The notes under the pieces: generated by a model | Databases searched by the model: none | The model's input: only the letters and a program-made list of their open reading frames with translations | What the model was told of the DNA's origin: nothing | Assembly (NCBI RefSeq): GCF_022884085.1 | Contig: NZ_JAGGCS010000016.1 | Span: 54,413 to 118,412 of the forward strand | Source: Paenirhizobium cremeum | GTDB lineage: Bacteria; Pseudomonadota; Alphaproteobacteria; Rhizobiales; Rhizobiaceae | DNA length: 64,000 nt | Reading direction: 5' to 3' | Shown here: positions 7,553-16,688 of the stretch, one piece after another | Position numbering within the stretch: position 1 is the first letter of the stretch | Layout: the number at the start of each line of letters is the position of its first letter | Program-made: the position numbers and the translations under genes

Positions 7553-9604
7553 ATGAGCCAGGCAAAATCCGCGAGCATCGTCGATTCTCGCATTCTCATT
7601 CCGGCTATCGGGGCCGCTTTCAGGAAGCTCAACCCGAAGACGCTTGCCCGCAACCCGGTCATGTTCGTCGTGGCCGTGGTCTCGATGCTGACCACCGTTC
7701 TCTTCCTCCGCGATCTTGCGACCGGTGGCGGCAATCTCGGCTTTTCCTTCCAGATCAACCTCTGGCTCTGGTTCACCGTGCTCTTTGCCAATTTCGCCGA
7801 GGCGGTCGCCGAGGGTCGAGGCAAGGCGCAGGCGGATTCGCTGCGCAAGGCACGCACGGAAACCCAGGCCAAGCTGCTGACGGGCAGCGACCGCGCCAGC
7901 TATCGCATGGTGCCGGGCACCAGCCTCAAGGTGGGCGATATCGTTCTCGTCGAGGCTGGCGATATCATTCCGTCCGACGGCGAGGTGATCGAGGGTGTCG
8001 CTTCGGTCAATGAAGCTGCGATCACCGGCGAATCCGCCCCGGTTATCCGTGAATCCGGCGGTGACCGTTCGGCTGTCACCGGCGGTACGCAGGTTCTTTC
8101 CGACTGGATTCGCGTCCGCATCACGGCTGCTGCCGGTTCAACCTTCCTCGACCGCATGATCTCGCTCGTCGAAGGCGCCGAGCGCCAGAAGACGCCGAAC
8201 GAGATTGCGCTCAACATCCTGCTCGCCGGTATGACGCTTATCTTCGTTCTCGCCACCGCCACCATCCCGAGCTTTGCAGCCTATGCTGGTGGCTCGATAC
8301 CGATCATCGTGCTCGTCGCCCTTTTCGTGACGCTGATCCCCACCACCATCGGCGCGCTTCTTTCGGCAATCGGGATTGCCGGCATGGATCGCCTGGTGCG
8401 TTTTAATGTGCTTGCCATGTCGGGCCGTGCGGTTGAGGCTGCCGGTGACGTCGATACGCTGCTGCTCGACAAGACCGGTACGATAACGCTCGGTAACCGT
8501 CAGGCCACAGCTTTTCATCCGGTTCGCGGCGTATCCGAGCGGGATTTGGCCGATGCAGCCCAACTCGCCTCGCTCGCGGACGAAACACCCGAGGGACGTT
8601 CTATAGTCGTTCTCGCCAAGGAGAAGTACGGTATCCGCGCCCGCGACATGGCCAGCCTGAAGGCGACCTTCGTCCCGTTTACCGCCCAGACGCGCATGAG
8701 CGGCGTCGATCTCGACGGTTCCAGCATCCGCAAGGGCGCCGTCGATGCGGTTCTTTCCTACCTCGGTTCCGCTGCGTTGGGGGCCGCCGCGGTGAGTGAG
8801 TTGCAGGCGATAGCAGACGAGATCGCAAAAACCGGCGGTACGCCGCTTGCCGTTGTCCGCGACGGGAAGCTGCTCGGCGTTGTGCAGCTCAAGGACATCG
8901 TCAAGGGCGGCATTCGCGAACGTTTCGCCGAGCTGCGCCGCATGGGCATCCGCACGGTCATGATTACCGGTGACAACCCGATGACCGCCGCTGCGATTGC
9001 CGCAGAAGCCGGCGTGGACGATTTCCTCGCCCAGGCGACACCGGAAAACAAGCTGCAGCTCATCCGTGAGGAGCAGGGCAAGGGCAAGCTGGTTGCCATG
9101 TGCGGCGACGGCACGAATGATGCTCCGGCGCTGGCACAGGCGGATGTCGGCGTGGCCATGAACACCGGCACGGTCGCCGCGCGCGAGGCCGGCAACATGG
9201 TGGACCTCGACAGCGACCCGACGAAGCTCATCGAGATCGTCGAAATCGGCAAGCAGCTTCTCATGACCCGCGGCGCGTTGACGACGTTTTCGATCGCCAA
9301 CGATATCGCCAAGTATTTCGCCATCATCCCCGCGATGTTCCTGGCCTTTTATCCGCAGCTCGGCGTGCTCAACGTCATGGGCCTTGCAACGCCTGAGAGC
9401 GCCATTCTCTCGGCGATCATCTTCAACGCTCTTATCATTATCGCGCTGATCCCGCTCGCGCTGAAAGGCGTGCGCTACCGTCCGGTCGGCGCCGGTGCGC
9501 TGCTTTCCCGCAATCTGCTCATCTACGGTGGTGGCGGCATCATCGTCCCCTTCATCGGCATCAAGGTGATCGACGTCGTCATCACGGCGATCGGTCTCGC
9601 CTAA
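7553..9604 (+). CDS. kdpB: KdpB, catalytic P-type ATPase subunit
   Basis: 683 aa, normal length. It hydrolyses ATP to energise K+ uptake by KdpA. Motifs in order: the actuator TGES at 158-161 (Ser161 corresponds to the inhibitory phosphorylation site known as Ser162 in E. coli), the membrane motif LIPTTIGALLSAIG near 261-274, the phosphorylated aspartate Asp306 in DKTGT, and the hinge GDGTNDAPALAQADVGVAM in the P domain. The ATG at 7553 has GGAGTCTCTT upstream. It overlaps nothing and is followed 12 bp later by kdpC. Confidence 0.97.
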   Translation: MSQAKSASIVDSRILIPAIGAAFRKLNPKTLARNPVMFVVAVVSMLTTVLFLRDLATGGGNLGFSFQINLWLWFTVLFANFAEAVAEGRGKAQADSLRKARTETQAKLLTGSDRASYRMVPGTSLKVGDIVLVEAGDIIPSDGEVIEGVASVNEAAITGESAPVIRESGGDRSAVTGGTQVLSDWIRVRITAAAGSTFLDRMISLVEGAERQKTPNEIALNILLAGMTLIFVLATATIPSFAAYAGGSIPIIVLVALFVTLIPTTIGALLSAIGIAGMDRLVRFNVLAMSGRAVEAAGDVDTLLLDKTGTITLGNRQATAFHPVRGVSERDLADAAQLASLADETPEGRSIVVLAKEKYGIRARDMASLKATFVPFTAQTRMSGVDLDGSSIRKGAVDAVLSYLGSAALGAAAVSELQAIADEIAKTGGTPLAVVRDGKLLGVVQLKDIVKGGIRERFAELRRMGIRTVMITGDNPMTAAAIAAEAGVDDFLAQATPENKLQLIREEQGKGKLVAMCGDGTNDAPALAQADVGVAMNTGTVAAREAGNMVDLDSDPTKLIEIVEIGKQLLMTRGALTTFSIANDIAKYFAIIPAMFLAFYPQLGVLNVMGLATPESAILSAIIFNALIIIALIPLALKGVRYRPVGAGALLSRNLLIYGGGGIIVPFIGIKVIDVVITAIGLA

Positions 9605-9616
9605 GGAGTAAGAACA

Positions 9617-10186
9617 ATGCTCAAGCAACTTCGCCCGGCAATCGTCATGCTCGTTGCCACCACCGCCGTAACCGGACTTGCCTATCCCCTCGCGATGACC
9701 GGGGTCGCCCAGGCGATCTTCCCGCATCAGGCGAATGGCAGTCTGGTCGAGAAGGATGGTCAGGTCATTGGCTCGGCGCTGATCGGCCAGGCCTTCACCA
9801 GCGAGAAATATTTCCACGGGCGTCCATCCGCAGCCGGCGACGGTTACAACGCGGCCGGCTCCTCGGGGTCAAATCTCGGTCCGACCAACAGCAAGCTGAT
9901 TGACCGCGTCAAGGCCGACTATGAGGCCGCCCGCGCGACCAATCCGAATGCCGAGGTGCTGCCGATCGACCTCGTGACGGCATCCGGCAGCGGGCTTGAT
10001 CCCCATATTTCTCCTGAGGCCGCCTACTTCCAGGTCCCGCGTGTTGCCAAGGCGCGCGGTATCGATGAGGCAACCGTCCGCACGCTGGTGGACGGCCACA
10101 CGGAAGATCGTGAACTCGGCCTGCTTGGCGAACCGACCGTCAATGTGCTGGCGCTCAATCTGGCGCTTGACCAGGCTCATCCATAA
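9617..10186 (+). CDS. kdpC: KdpC, chaperone-like subunit of Kdp ATPase
   Basis: 189 aa (E. coli 190). One N-terminal membrane helix (LRPAIVMLVATTAVTGLAYPLAM, about residues 4-26) anchors a periplasmic domain with the family motifs GSALIGQAFTSEKYFHGRPSAAGDGYN and SGSNLGPTN; SGLDPHISPEAAYFQVPRVA is the usual C-terminal signature. KdpC is thought to raise ATP affinity of KdpB. TAAGGAGTAAGAACA supplies a strong ribosome site, 12 bp after kdpB. Confidence 0.96.
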   Translation: MLKQLRPAIVMLVATTAVTGLAYPLAMTGVAQAIFPHQANGSLVEKDGQVIGSALIGQAFTSEKYFHGRPSAAGDGYNAAGSSGSNLGPTNSKLIDRVKADYEAARATNPNAEVLPIDLVTASGSGLDPHISPEAAYFQVPRVAKARGIDEATVRTLVDGHTEDRELGLLGEPTVNVLALNLALDQAHP

Positions 10187-10206
10187 ATTGAAATAGGCTG
10201 TCTGGG

Positions 10207-10233
10207 CGAGTGGCCATCGATAGTGGCCACTCG
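10207..10233 (+). promoter_or_regulatory. Perfect 10-bp hairpin between kdpC and kdpD
   Basis: CGAGTGGCCA (10207-10216) pairs perfectly with TGGCCACTCG (10224-10233) across a 7-base loop; flanking GGG and CCC extend it with one bulged base. It starts 20 bp after the kdpC stop and ends 24 bp before the kdpD start. There is no T tract, so it more likely protects the upstream transporter mRNA or lowers read-through to the sensor genes than terminates fully. Confidence 0.55.
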
Positions 10234-10257
10234 TGCCCGATCAAGAGATTTCAACCC

Positions 10258-12963
10258 ATGCCGGACGACACACGCGAAATGCTGAACAGGCCATCGCCGG
10301 ATGCATTGCTGGAGCACGCCGAGCGGGAGACGCGCGGGAAGTTGAAAATCTTCCTCGGTGCTGCTCCCGGCGTTGGCAAAACCTATGAGATGCTGATGTC
10401 CGGCCGCGCCCAGAAGGTCGATGGCGTCGATGTGGTGGTCGGCGTCGTTGAGACCCACGGTCGCAAGGAAACTCAGGCACTTCTCGACGGGTTTGAAATC
10501 ATCCCGCGCAAGCGGATCGATTATCGCGGACAGTATCTCGAGGAAATGGACATCGACGCCATTCTCGCCCGGCGTCCGACACTCGTGCTCGTCGATGAAC
10601 TGGCGCATACGAATGCCGCCGGCAGCCGCCATCCCAAACGTTACATGGATGTGCAGGAGATCCTTTCGCAAGGCATCGACGTCTATTCGACGCTGAACAT
10701 CCAGCATGTCGAGAGCCTGAATGACGTCGTTGCCCAGATCACCCGTATCCGCGTGCGCGAGACGGTGCCGGATTCGATCATCGACCGGGCCGATGACGTG
10801 GAAATCATCGACCTCACGCCCGACGACCTCATCAAGCGGCTGAAGGACGGCAAGGTTTATCTACCGACGACCGCTCGCCGGGCGATGGAGAACTATTTCT
10901 CTCCGGGTAATCTGACCGCCCTTCGCGAGCTTGCCCTGCGGCGCACGGCACAACGGGTGGACGAACAGCTTCTCAATCACATGCAGGCGCATGCGATTTC
11001 CGGTCCCTGGGCCGCGGGAGAACGAATACTCGTCTGCCTCGATCACAGTCGCAACGGCGCGAGCCTGGTCCGATATGCCCGCCGGCAGGCGGATCGCCTG
11101 CGTGCGCCCTGGGCAGCTCTGCATCTCGAAACGCCGCAATCGATCAATCTGTCGGAAGAGGACAAGGATCGTCTGGCGGCCAATATGCGGCTTGCCGAAC
11201 AGCTCGGCGCCGAGACCGTGACCTTGCCGGGACTTCGGGTCTCACGGGAGGTCATCGCTTATGCCCATGCCAACAATTTCACCCACATCGTCGTCGGTCG
11301 TCCGACGAAGCCACGCTGGAGACAGCTGTGGCAGGGCTCGGTTACATACGATCTGATCCGCTATGCAGGCGACATCAGCGTCCATGTTATTTCCAATGAC
11401 GCGAAGGAAAACGAACTGCGGCGCGGCGTGAAGCAGGCGTCGCAGCCGAAGCCGTTCCGTATCAAGCCCTATGTTAAAAGCACGATCTTCATCGCGCTTG
11501 CGATTGGTGCCGGGGTTCTGCTCGATCAGACGCTTGCCGTGCAGAACCTTGCGCTGGTCTTCCTGATGGCCGTGCTGGCTGCTGCGATACGCGGCGGCCT
11601 CGGAGCAGGGCTCTATGCCTCGGTGATCGGTGCGCTGTCTTTCAATTTCTTCTTCCTGGAACCCAGATACACCTTCACCGTGCGGGATGCGGAAAGTCTC
11701 GTTGCACTGTTTTTTTATCTTGGGGTAGCGCTGGTCGCCTCGAACCTGGCTGCCGCCGTCCAGCGGCAGGCGGTCGCTGCGCGTCAAAGGGCGAGAACAA
11801 CCGAAGACCTCTATCTCTTTTCGAAGAAGCTCGCGGGCACGGGCACACTCGATGACGTTTTGTGGGCGACCGCCTTCCAAATCGCTTCCATGCTGAAGGT
11901 AAGGGTCGTCATTCTCCTGCCGGAGAAGGGGACCATCGTCGTCAAAGCAGGATATCCGCCCGACGATACGCTCGTTGACGCAGACATAGCCGCTGCAAAA
12001 TGGGCCTGGGAGCATAATCGTCCCGCCGGTCGGGCAGCCGACACTCTTCCGGGCGCCAAGAGGCTTTACCTGCCGCTACGAACCGGACGTGAGGCAATCG
12101 GCGTCGTCGGGCTCGACAACGACAAGCAGGGGCCGCTTTTGACGCCGGAACAGCAACGGCTCTTCGATGCACTGGCTGACCAGGCGGCGCTTGCGATTGA
12201 GCGTATCCAGCTTGTTTCCGATGTCGACAAGGCACGGCTTGCCGCTGAAACGGACCGCCTGCGCACTGCTCTTCTCACCTCCATCTCGCATGATCTCAAG
12301 ACGCCGCTTGCCGCCATCATGGGCTCGGCCGGCACGCTCAAGGACTTCGGGACCAGCCTGACCGAGGAGGCGCGTGCCGATATGCTTGCGACTGTCATTG
12401 ACGAATCCGAACGGCTAAGCCGTTTCATTTCCAATCTGTTGGACATGACGCGCATCGGGTCGGGCGCCATGGAGCCGAACTATGCCTTTCATTTCGTCGG
12501 CGATATCGTCGGGACGGCGCTGAACAGGGCCGCGAAGATCAGCTCCAGGCATAAGATTGTCGTCAGCATTCCAGCCGATCTCCCCATGCTGAAGGTCGAT
12601 GCGGTTCTGTTCGAGCAGGTCCTTTTCAACCTGATCGACAATGCCGCGAAATATGCGCCGGATGAAACGGTGATCGAGATCCGGGGCTTGCAGGACGGTG
12701 GCGCGGTCCTACTTTCGGTAAAGGACGAGGGACCGGGAATTCCGGCCGAGGACATCGAACGGGTCTTCGACAATTTCTACCGCGTCAGGAAAGGTGACCA
12801 TGTGCGCGCCGGCACCGGGCTCGGACTTGCGATTTGTCGAGGTTTCGTGGAAGCCGTGGGCGGGACTATCCGCGCCGACAACCGCCCAGACCGTTCCGGT
12901 GCCATCTTCACCATCCGCATGCCGGTGCCCGCCGAACTGCCCGTTCTGGGAGAAAGCGAATGA
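10258..12963 (+). CDS. kdpD: KdpD, turgor/K+-responsive sensor histidine kinase
   Basis: 901 aa from ATG 10258; an in-frame GTG at 10210 lies in the hairpin and is unlikely. Domains in order: the N-terminal KdpD domain with Walker A GAAPGVGKT (34-42) and LVDELAHTN; a USP-like domain around 250-370; four membrane helices near 400-500; a GAF-like region; the dimerisation helix SISHDLKTPL with the phosphorylated His678; and the ATP-binding domain with FNLIDNAAKYAP and DEGPGIP, GTGLGLAICRG. It senses K+ and phosphorylates KdpE. The stop overlaps the kdpE start (ATGA), implying coupling. Confidence 0.96.
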   Translation: MPDDTREMLNRPSPDALLEHAERETRGKLKIFLGAAPGVGKTYEMLMSGRAQKVDGVDVVVGVVETHGRKETQALLDGFEIIPRKRIDYRGQYLEEMDIDAILARRPTLVLVDELAHTNAAGSRHPKRYMDVQEILSQGIDVYSTLNIQHVESLNDVVAQITRIRVRETVPDSIIDRADDVEIIDLTPDDLIKRLKDGKVYLPTTARRAMENYFSPGNLTALRELALRRTAQRVDEQLLNHMQAHAISGPWAAGERILVCLDHSRNGASLVRYARRQADRLRAPWAALHLETPQSINLSEEDKDRLAANMRLAEQLGAETVTLPGLRVSREVIAYAHANNFTHIVVGRPTKPRWRQLWQGSVTYDLIRYAGDISVHVISNDAKENELRRGVKQASQPKPFRIKPYVKSTIFIALAIGAGVLLDQTLAVQNLALVFLMAVLAAAIRGGLGAGLYASVIGALSFNFFFLEPRYTFTVRDAESLVALFFYLGVALVASNLAAAVQRQAVAARQRARTTEDLYLFSKKLAGTGTLDDVLWATAFQIASMLKVRVVILLPEKGTIVVKAGYPPDDTLVDADIAAAKWAWEHNRPAGRAADTLPGAKRLYLPLRTGREAIGVVGLDNDKQGPLLTPEQQRLFDALADQAALAIERIQLVSDVDKARLAAETDRLRTALLTSISHDLKTPLAAIMGSAGTLKDFGTSLTEEARADMLATVIDESERLSRFISNLLDMTRIGSGAMEPNYAFHFVGDIVGTALNRAAKISSRHKIVVSIPADLPMLKVDAVLFEQVLFNLIDNAAKYAPDETVIEIRGLQDGGAVLLSVKDEGPGIPAEDIERVFDNFYRVRKGDHVRAGTGLGLAICRGFVEAVGGTIRADNRPDRSGAIFTIRMPVPAELPVLGESE

Positions 12964-13652
12964 CCAATTCCGCTGTCAGGATTCTCATCGTCGACGATGA
13001 ACCACCGATCAGAAAGTTGCTGCGGGTCGGCCTGTCCACACAGGATTACGCGATCAGCGAGGCGATGAACGCCAAGGTGGCCATCGAGGCGGTGAAGACG
13101 GAAAAGCCGAACCTCATCGTCCTAGACCTTGGCCTGCCGGACATCCCCGGTCTCGATCTTCTGGCCAGATGGCGGGGCGAGGGACTGGATCTGCCTATCG
13201 TTATCCTGTCGAGCCGCACCGACGAGGCCGGCATCGTCAAGGCGCTGGAACTAGGCGCCGACGATTATGTCACCAAACCGTTCGGGATGAACGAACTTGT
13301 CGCACGGATTCGCGTCGCTCTTCGCCATCGGCTGCAGAGCCACGGAGAAAAACCGATCTTCCAGACGGGAGAGCTTTCGGTCGACCTGGTCAAGCGCATC
13401 GTCAAGGTGGCGGGCAAGGAAGTGAAGCTCTCGCCGAAGGAATACGACATCCTGCGCATTCTGGTGCAGCATGCCGGCAAGGTGCTGACCCACCGCTTCC
13501 TTCTGGAACAGGTATGGGATAGCCTGACCGATGTCCAATATCTGCGTGTCTACGTTCGCCAGCTTCGGCAGAAAATTGAAAAGACACCTGACCAGCCCCG
13601 TTACATTCTCACCGAAACCGGGGTCGGTTATCGGTTGCAGGAAGGCCAGTAG
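12960..13652 (+). CDS. kdpE: KdpE, response regulator of the kdp operon
   Basis: 230 aa from the ATG at 12960 that overlaps the kdpD stop; a longer upstream frame start inside kdpD is not used. The receiver domain has Asp12-Asp13, the phosphorylated Asp56 (IVLDLGLP) and Lys in TKPFG; the C-terminal OmpR/PhoB winged helix carries KLSPKEYDILRILVQHAGKVLTH and YLRVYVRQLRQKIE. It activates kdp transcription when phosphorylated by KdpD. Part of the kdpFABCDE cluster and followed 18 bp later by a ptsN-like gene. Confidence 0.96.
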   Translation: MTNSAVRILIVDDEPPIRKLLRVGLSTQDYAISEAMNAKVAIEAVKTEKPNLIVLDLGLPDIPGLDLLARWRGEGLDLPIVILSSRTDEAGIVKALELGADDYVTKPFGMNELVARIRVALRHRLQSHGEKPIFQTGELSVDLVKRIVKVAGKEVKLSPKEYDILRILVQHAGKVLTHRFLLEQVWDSLTDVQYLRVYVRQLRQKIEKTPDQPRYILTETGVGYRLQEGQ

Positions 13653-13670
13653 GACCTTTCTTTCTCGAAC

Positions 13671-14147
13671 ATGGATAGAATCATGAAGCTCCGAGATTAT
13701 CTTCCGGCGGATAATGTCGTGGTTGGCCTGCAGGCAACCACAAAGGCCGGTCTGATCAGACAGCTTGCCGAACTGTCAGCCGAGAGGCTGAAAATCGGTG
13801 TCGAAGAAATCGTCCGGCCGCTGATCGCTCGGGAAAGCCTGGGCTCCACCGGGATCGGCGGCGGCATCGCGGTACCTCATGCTGGCGTGACGGGCATAGA
13901 GAAACATTTCTGCCTGTTTGTCCGTCTTGCAAAAGCGGTCGATTTCGAGGCGGTAGACGAATTGCCCGTCGATCTTGTGTTCGTGCTTCTCAATCCAGAG
14001 AACGGGCCTAGCCACCTCAATATCCTTTCCTACATTGCCCGTAGAATGCGGGAGGACAAGGTTGCCCAGGCCGTTCGCATGGCGATATCGCCGGCGGACA
14101 TATATCGCGAATTATGTCCGCCGGATTTCCCGTCGACGTCGCTTTGA
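13671..14147 (+). CDS. PtsN-like EIIA(Ntr) protein at the end of the kdp cluster
   Basis: 158 aa from ATG 13671; ATG 13683 is an alternative. It is a PTS EIIA type-2 domain with the phospho-acceptor His70 in GIGGGIAVPHAG, followed by LFVRLAKAVDFEAVDELPVDLVFVLL and HLNILSYIARRMRED, all typical of EIIA-Ntr. In E. coli unphosphorylated PtsN binds KdpD and stimulates kdp expression, and PTS-Ntr also controls kdp in rhizobia (established knowledge, from memory). Here the gene lies 18 bp after kdpE on the same strand, so it is likely a dedicated paralogue coupled to Kdp rather than the rpoN-linked copy. It ends 3 bp before the convergent dadA. Confidence 0.85.
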   Translation: MDRIMKLRDYLPADNVVVGLQATTKAGLIRQLAELSAERLKIGVEEIVRPLIARESLGSTGIGGGIAVPHAGVTGIEKHFCLFVRLAKAVDFEAVDELPVDLVFVLLNPENGPSHLNILSYIARRMREDKVAQAVRMAISPADIYRELCPPDFPSTSL

Positions 14148-14150
14148 CCG

Positions 14151-15401
14151 TCAGGCGTAGCGGCTGATCGCGAGGTCGGTGGCGTCGATTTCGGCCTTTC
14201 GACCGCTGACCAGATCGCTGATCACACGGGCGGAGCCACAACTCATCGTCCAGCCAAGGGTTCCGTGACCGGTGTTGAGGAAAAGACCCTGGATCTTTGT
14301 CGGGCCGATGACCGGGGTGCCGTCCGGTGTCATCGGACGAAGGCCCGACCAGAAGAGCGCTTGCGATACGTCCCCGCCAGGGAAGAGATCGGTGACGGAA
14401 TGTTCGAGCGTGCGGCGGCGGGCAAGCCCGAGATCGTTGGTATAGCCGGAAATTTCCGCCATGCCGCCGACGCGGATGCGGTCGCCGAGGCGGGTGATGG
14501 CGATCTTGTAGGTTTCGTCCATGACGGTCGATTCCGGAGCGCGGCTGGCATCCGTGATTGGGATTGTGAGGGAGTAACCCTTGACCGGATAGACCGGCAG
14601 GCTGATGCCGACCTGCTTGAGCAGTAGCGGCGAATAGCTGCCAAGCGCCACGACGACAGCGTCGCCAAGAACCGGCGCTCCGTCCGTCACAATGCCGCGC
14701 ACACGGCCGCCTTCAACGTCTAGACCCTTGATGTTCGTGCCGTACTGGAAGCGAACGCCGAGTGCTGCGACCTTTTCGGCCAGCGCATTGGTGAACTTGA
14801 AGCAGTCACCGGTTTCGTCCTTCGGTGTCAGCAGGCCGCCGACGATTTTTTCGCGGACGTGCCGGAGAGCCGGCTCGACCCGGATACATCCTTCCGGATC
14901 CAGGACTTCGTAGGGAATGCCATCGGCGGCGAGCGCCTTCACGTCCTTGGCTGAGGCATCGAGTTGTCCCGGGGTACGAAAAAGCTGCAGCGTTCCCTGC
15001 ATGCGCTCATCATAGGCGAGGCCGGTTTCCTCGCGTACGGCGGCAAGCGATGTTCTGCTGTAATCGGCGAGACGAAGCATGCGGCTCTTGTTGATGGCAT
15101 AGCGTTCCGCGGTGCAATTCGCCAGCATCCTGAACATCCAGGACAGCATGGCCGTGTCTAGCCTTGGGCGCAGAATGAGCGGCGCATGTTCCATGAATAG
15201 CCATTTCATGGCCTTCAGCGGAATTCCGGGCGCTGCCCAGGGCGAGCAATAGCCGAACGATACTTCGCCGGCATTGGCGAAGCTTGTTTCCAAGGCGGGG
15301 CCGGGCTGGCGGTCGATGACGACGACCTCATGTCCGGCCTTGGCGAGTTGATAGGCGGATGTCACGCCGACTACGCCGGCGCCGAGAACGATGACTTTCA
15401 T
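14151..15401 (-). CDS. dadA: D-amino acid dehydrogenase, small subunit type
   Basis: 416 aa, as expected for DadA. The N-terminus carries the FAD-binding dinucleotide motif GAGVVG (7-12) in MKVIVLGAGVVGVTSAYQLA, and the C-terminus has RPMTPDGTPVIGPT and NTGHGTLGWTMSCGSAR, the signature of DadA. It oxidises D-alanine and other D-amino acids to 2-oxo acids at the membrane, passing electrons to the respiratory chain. It follows the alanine racemase gene by 27 bp on the same strand, giving L-alanine to D-alanine to pyruvate catabolism. A divergent Lrp-type regulator lies beyond the racemase. Confidence 0.93.
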   Translation of the reverse strand: MKVIVLGAGVVGVTSAYQLAKAGHEVVVIDRQPGPALETSFANAGEVSFGYCSPWAAPGIPLKAMKWLFMEHAPLILRPRLDTAMLSWMFRMLANCTAERYAINKSRMLRLADYSRTSLAAVREETGLAYDERMQGTLQLFRTPGQLDASAKDVKALAADGIPYEVLDPEGCIRVEPALRHVREKIVGGLLTPKDETGDCFKFTNALAEKVAALGVRFQYGTNIKGLDVEGGRVRGIVTDGAPVLGDAVVVALGSYSPLLLKQVGISLPVYPVKGYSLTIPITDASRAPESTVMDETYKIAITRLGDRIRVGGMAEISGYTNDLGLARRRTLEHSVTDLFPGGDVSQALFWSGLRPMTPDGTPVIGPTKIQGLFLNTGHGTLGWTMSCGSARVISDLVSGRKAEIDATDLAISRYA

Positions 15402-15428
15402 GATTGCCTCGATGACAGGAGAGAATTG

Positions 15429-16562
15429 TTAGCGGTATTGGCGGCGGTAACGGTGGCCGAGACTGGTCAGTATCTCATAGGAGATGGTTCCAGCATCCGC
15501 CGCAAGCATTTCCAGAGTCTGGTTCGGGCCGATGACTTCGACCAGACTGCCGAGGGAGAGCGTGCCTGCCGGCAGGGCGGAGACATCGATCGTGATACTG
15601 TCCATGGATACGCGGCCGACGATAGGCAGTCGCACGCCGTTGTAATAGACGGCGCCGCTGTCGCTGAGACTGCGGGGCAGCCCGTCGGCATAGCCGGCGG
15701 CAATCGTCGCAAGCCGCGTCTCGGTCTTCGTGACAAAAGTTGCGCCATAGCCGACACGGGCGCCGGCAGGAACGGTTCGCGTCTGGATCACCGCCACATC
15801 AAGGCTGACGACCGGTTCCATCGGATTGCTTCCGCCGTTGTTCGGCGCGCCGCCATAAAGGGCGATGCCGGGGCGGGTGAGCACGCCGTGATATTCGTTG
15901 CTGAGGAAGACGCCGCCGGAATTGGCAAAACAGACGCCGAATGCAGGAAACTCTTCTGCTATCCGACGCATTTCCGAGAGCTGGTCGCCGTTTTGCTGGC
16001 TGTCCTCGTCATCGGCCGAGGCCAGATGGCTCATGATGAACAGGATGTCGAGGTCCTGGTTGCTTCGCAGTTCCTCGACCAAGAAGGATCGTTCTTCCGG
16101 CGGGAAGCCGAGCCGAGACATTCCGGTGTCGAATTGCAGCACTGCGGGCAGGCGCCGATGGATCGCGCGTGCGGTCGCAGACCAGCGGTGCAATTGTTCC
16201 ATCGAGTTCAGCACCGGGATGATGCCCGCTTCGGCGGCCGGTGTTTCGTTTCCGGGCTGCAAACCGTTCAGAACGAAGATACGAGCTTCGTCGGACAGGT
16301 GCGGTCTGATCTCGATCGCCTCGCAGAAGTGGGCGACAAAGAAATGGTGGCAGCCGGCGGAGAGAAGCACCGGGGCAATTTTCGTGGCGCCCAGTCCATA
16401 GGAGTCGGCCTTGACCACAGCCGCGGCCTTTGCCGGCGAAACGGCTGCGGAAAGCTTCTCATAATTGCGCCGGATGGCGCCGAGATCGATGGTGAGATAG
16501 CCGGACGCGCCTTCATTGCTTGTCCATTCCCGAATGCGATTGTTCCGGATGCCGTTATCCAC
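15429..16562 (-). CDS. dadX: Alanine racemase, catabolic type
   Basis: 377 aa from GTG 16562, preceded by GAGGGG. A PLP fold-type III racemase: Lys51 in VVKADSYGLGA binds the cofactor and Tyr272 in VGYGATF is the second catalytic base; MSRLGF and RPGIALYGG are also family motifs. It interconverts L- and D-alanine. Clustered with dadA downstream and an Lrp-family gene divergent upstream, it is most likely the catabolic DadX rather than the biosynthetic Alr, although the two cannot be told apart by sequence alone. Confidence 0.9.
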   Translation of the reverse strand: MDNGIRNNRIREWTSNEGASGYLTIDLGAIRRNYEKLSAAVSPAKAAAVVKADSYGLGATKIAPVLLSAGCHHFFVAHFCEAIEIRPHLSDEARIFVLNGLQPGNETPAAEAGIIPVLNSMEQLHRWSATARAIHRRLPAVLQFDTGMSRLGFPPEERSFLVEELRSNQDLDILFIMSHLASADDEDSQQNGDQLSEMRRIAEEFPAFGVCFANSGGVFLSNEYHGVLTRPGIALYGGAPNNGGSNPMEPVVSLDVAVIQTRTVPAGARVGYGATFVTKTETRLATIAAGYADGLPRSLSDSGAVYYNGVRLPIVGRVSMDSITIDVSALPAGTLSLGSLVEVIGPNQTLEMLAADAGTISYEILTSLGHRYRRQYR

Positions 16563-16688
16563 GTCTTACCCCTCTTTTTATCGGGCAAGGATATTGAAAC
16601 GATCGGAGAATTTCCCATTGATTTACGCTTCATTGTTCTATGAAATAACTCATTGTGAAATAATCTGCGAAATGTTGGAATAAACTGC

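Noticed and set aside
8138..9817. Long open frame on the minus strand across kdpB/kdpC
   Set aside because: It is a mirror of the clear kdpB and kdpC genes in GC-rich DNA; its protein is rich in His, Arg, Asp and Gly with no recognisable domain.
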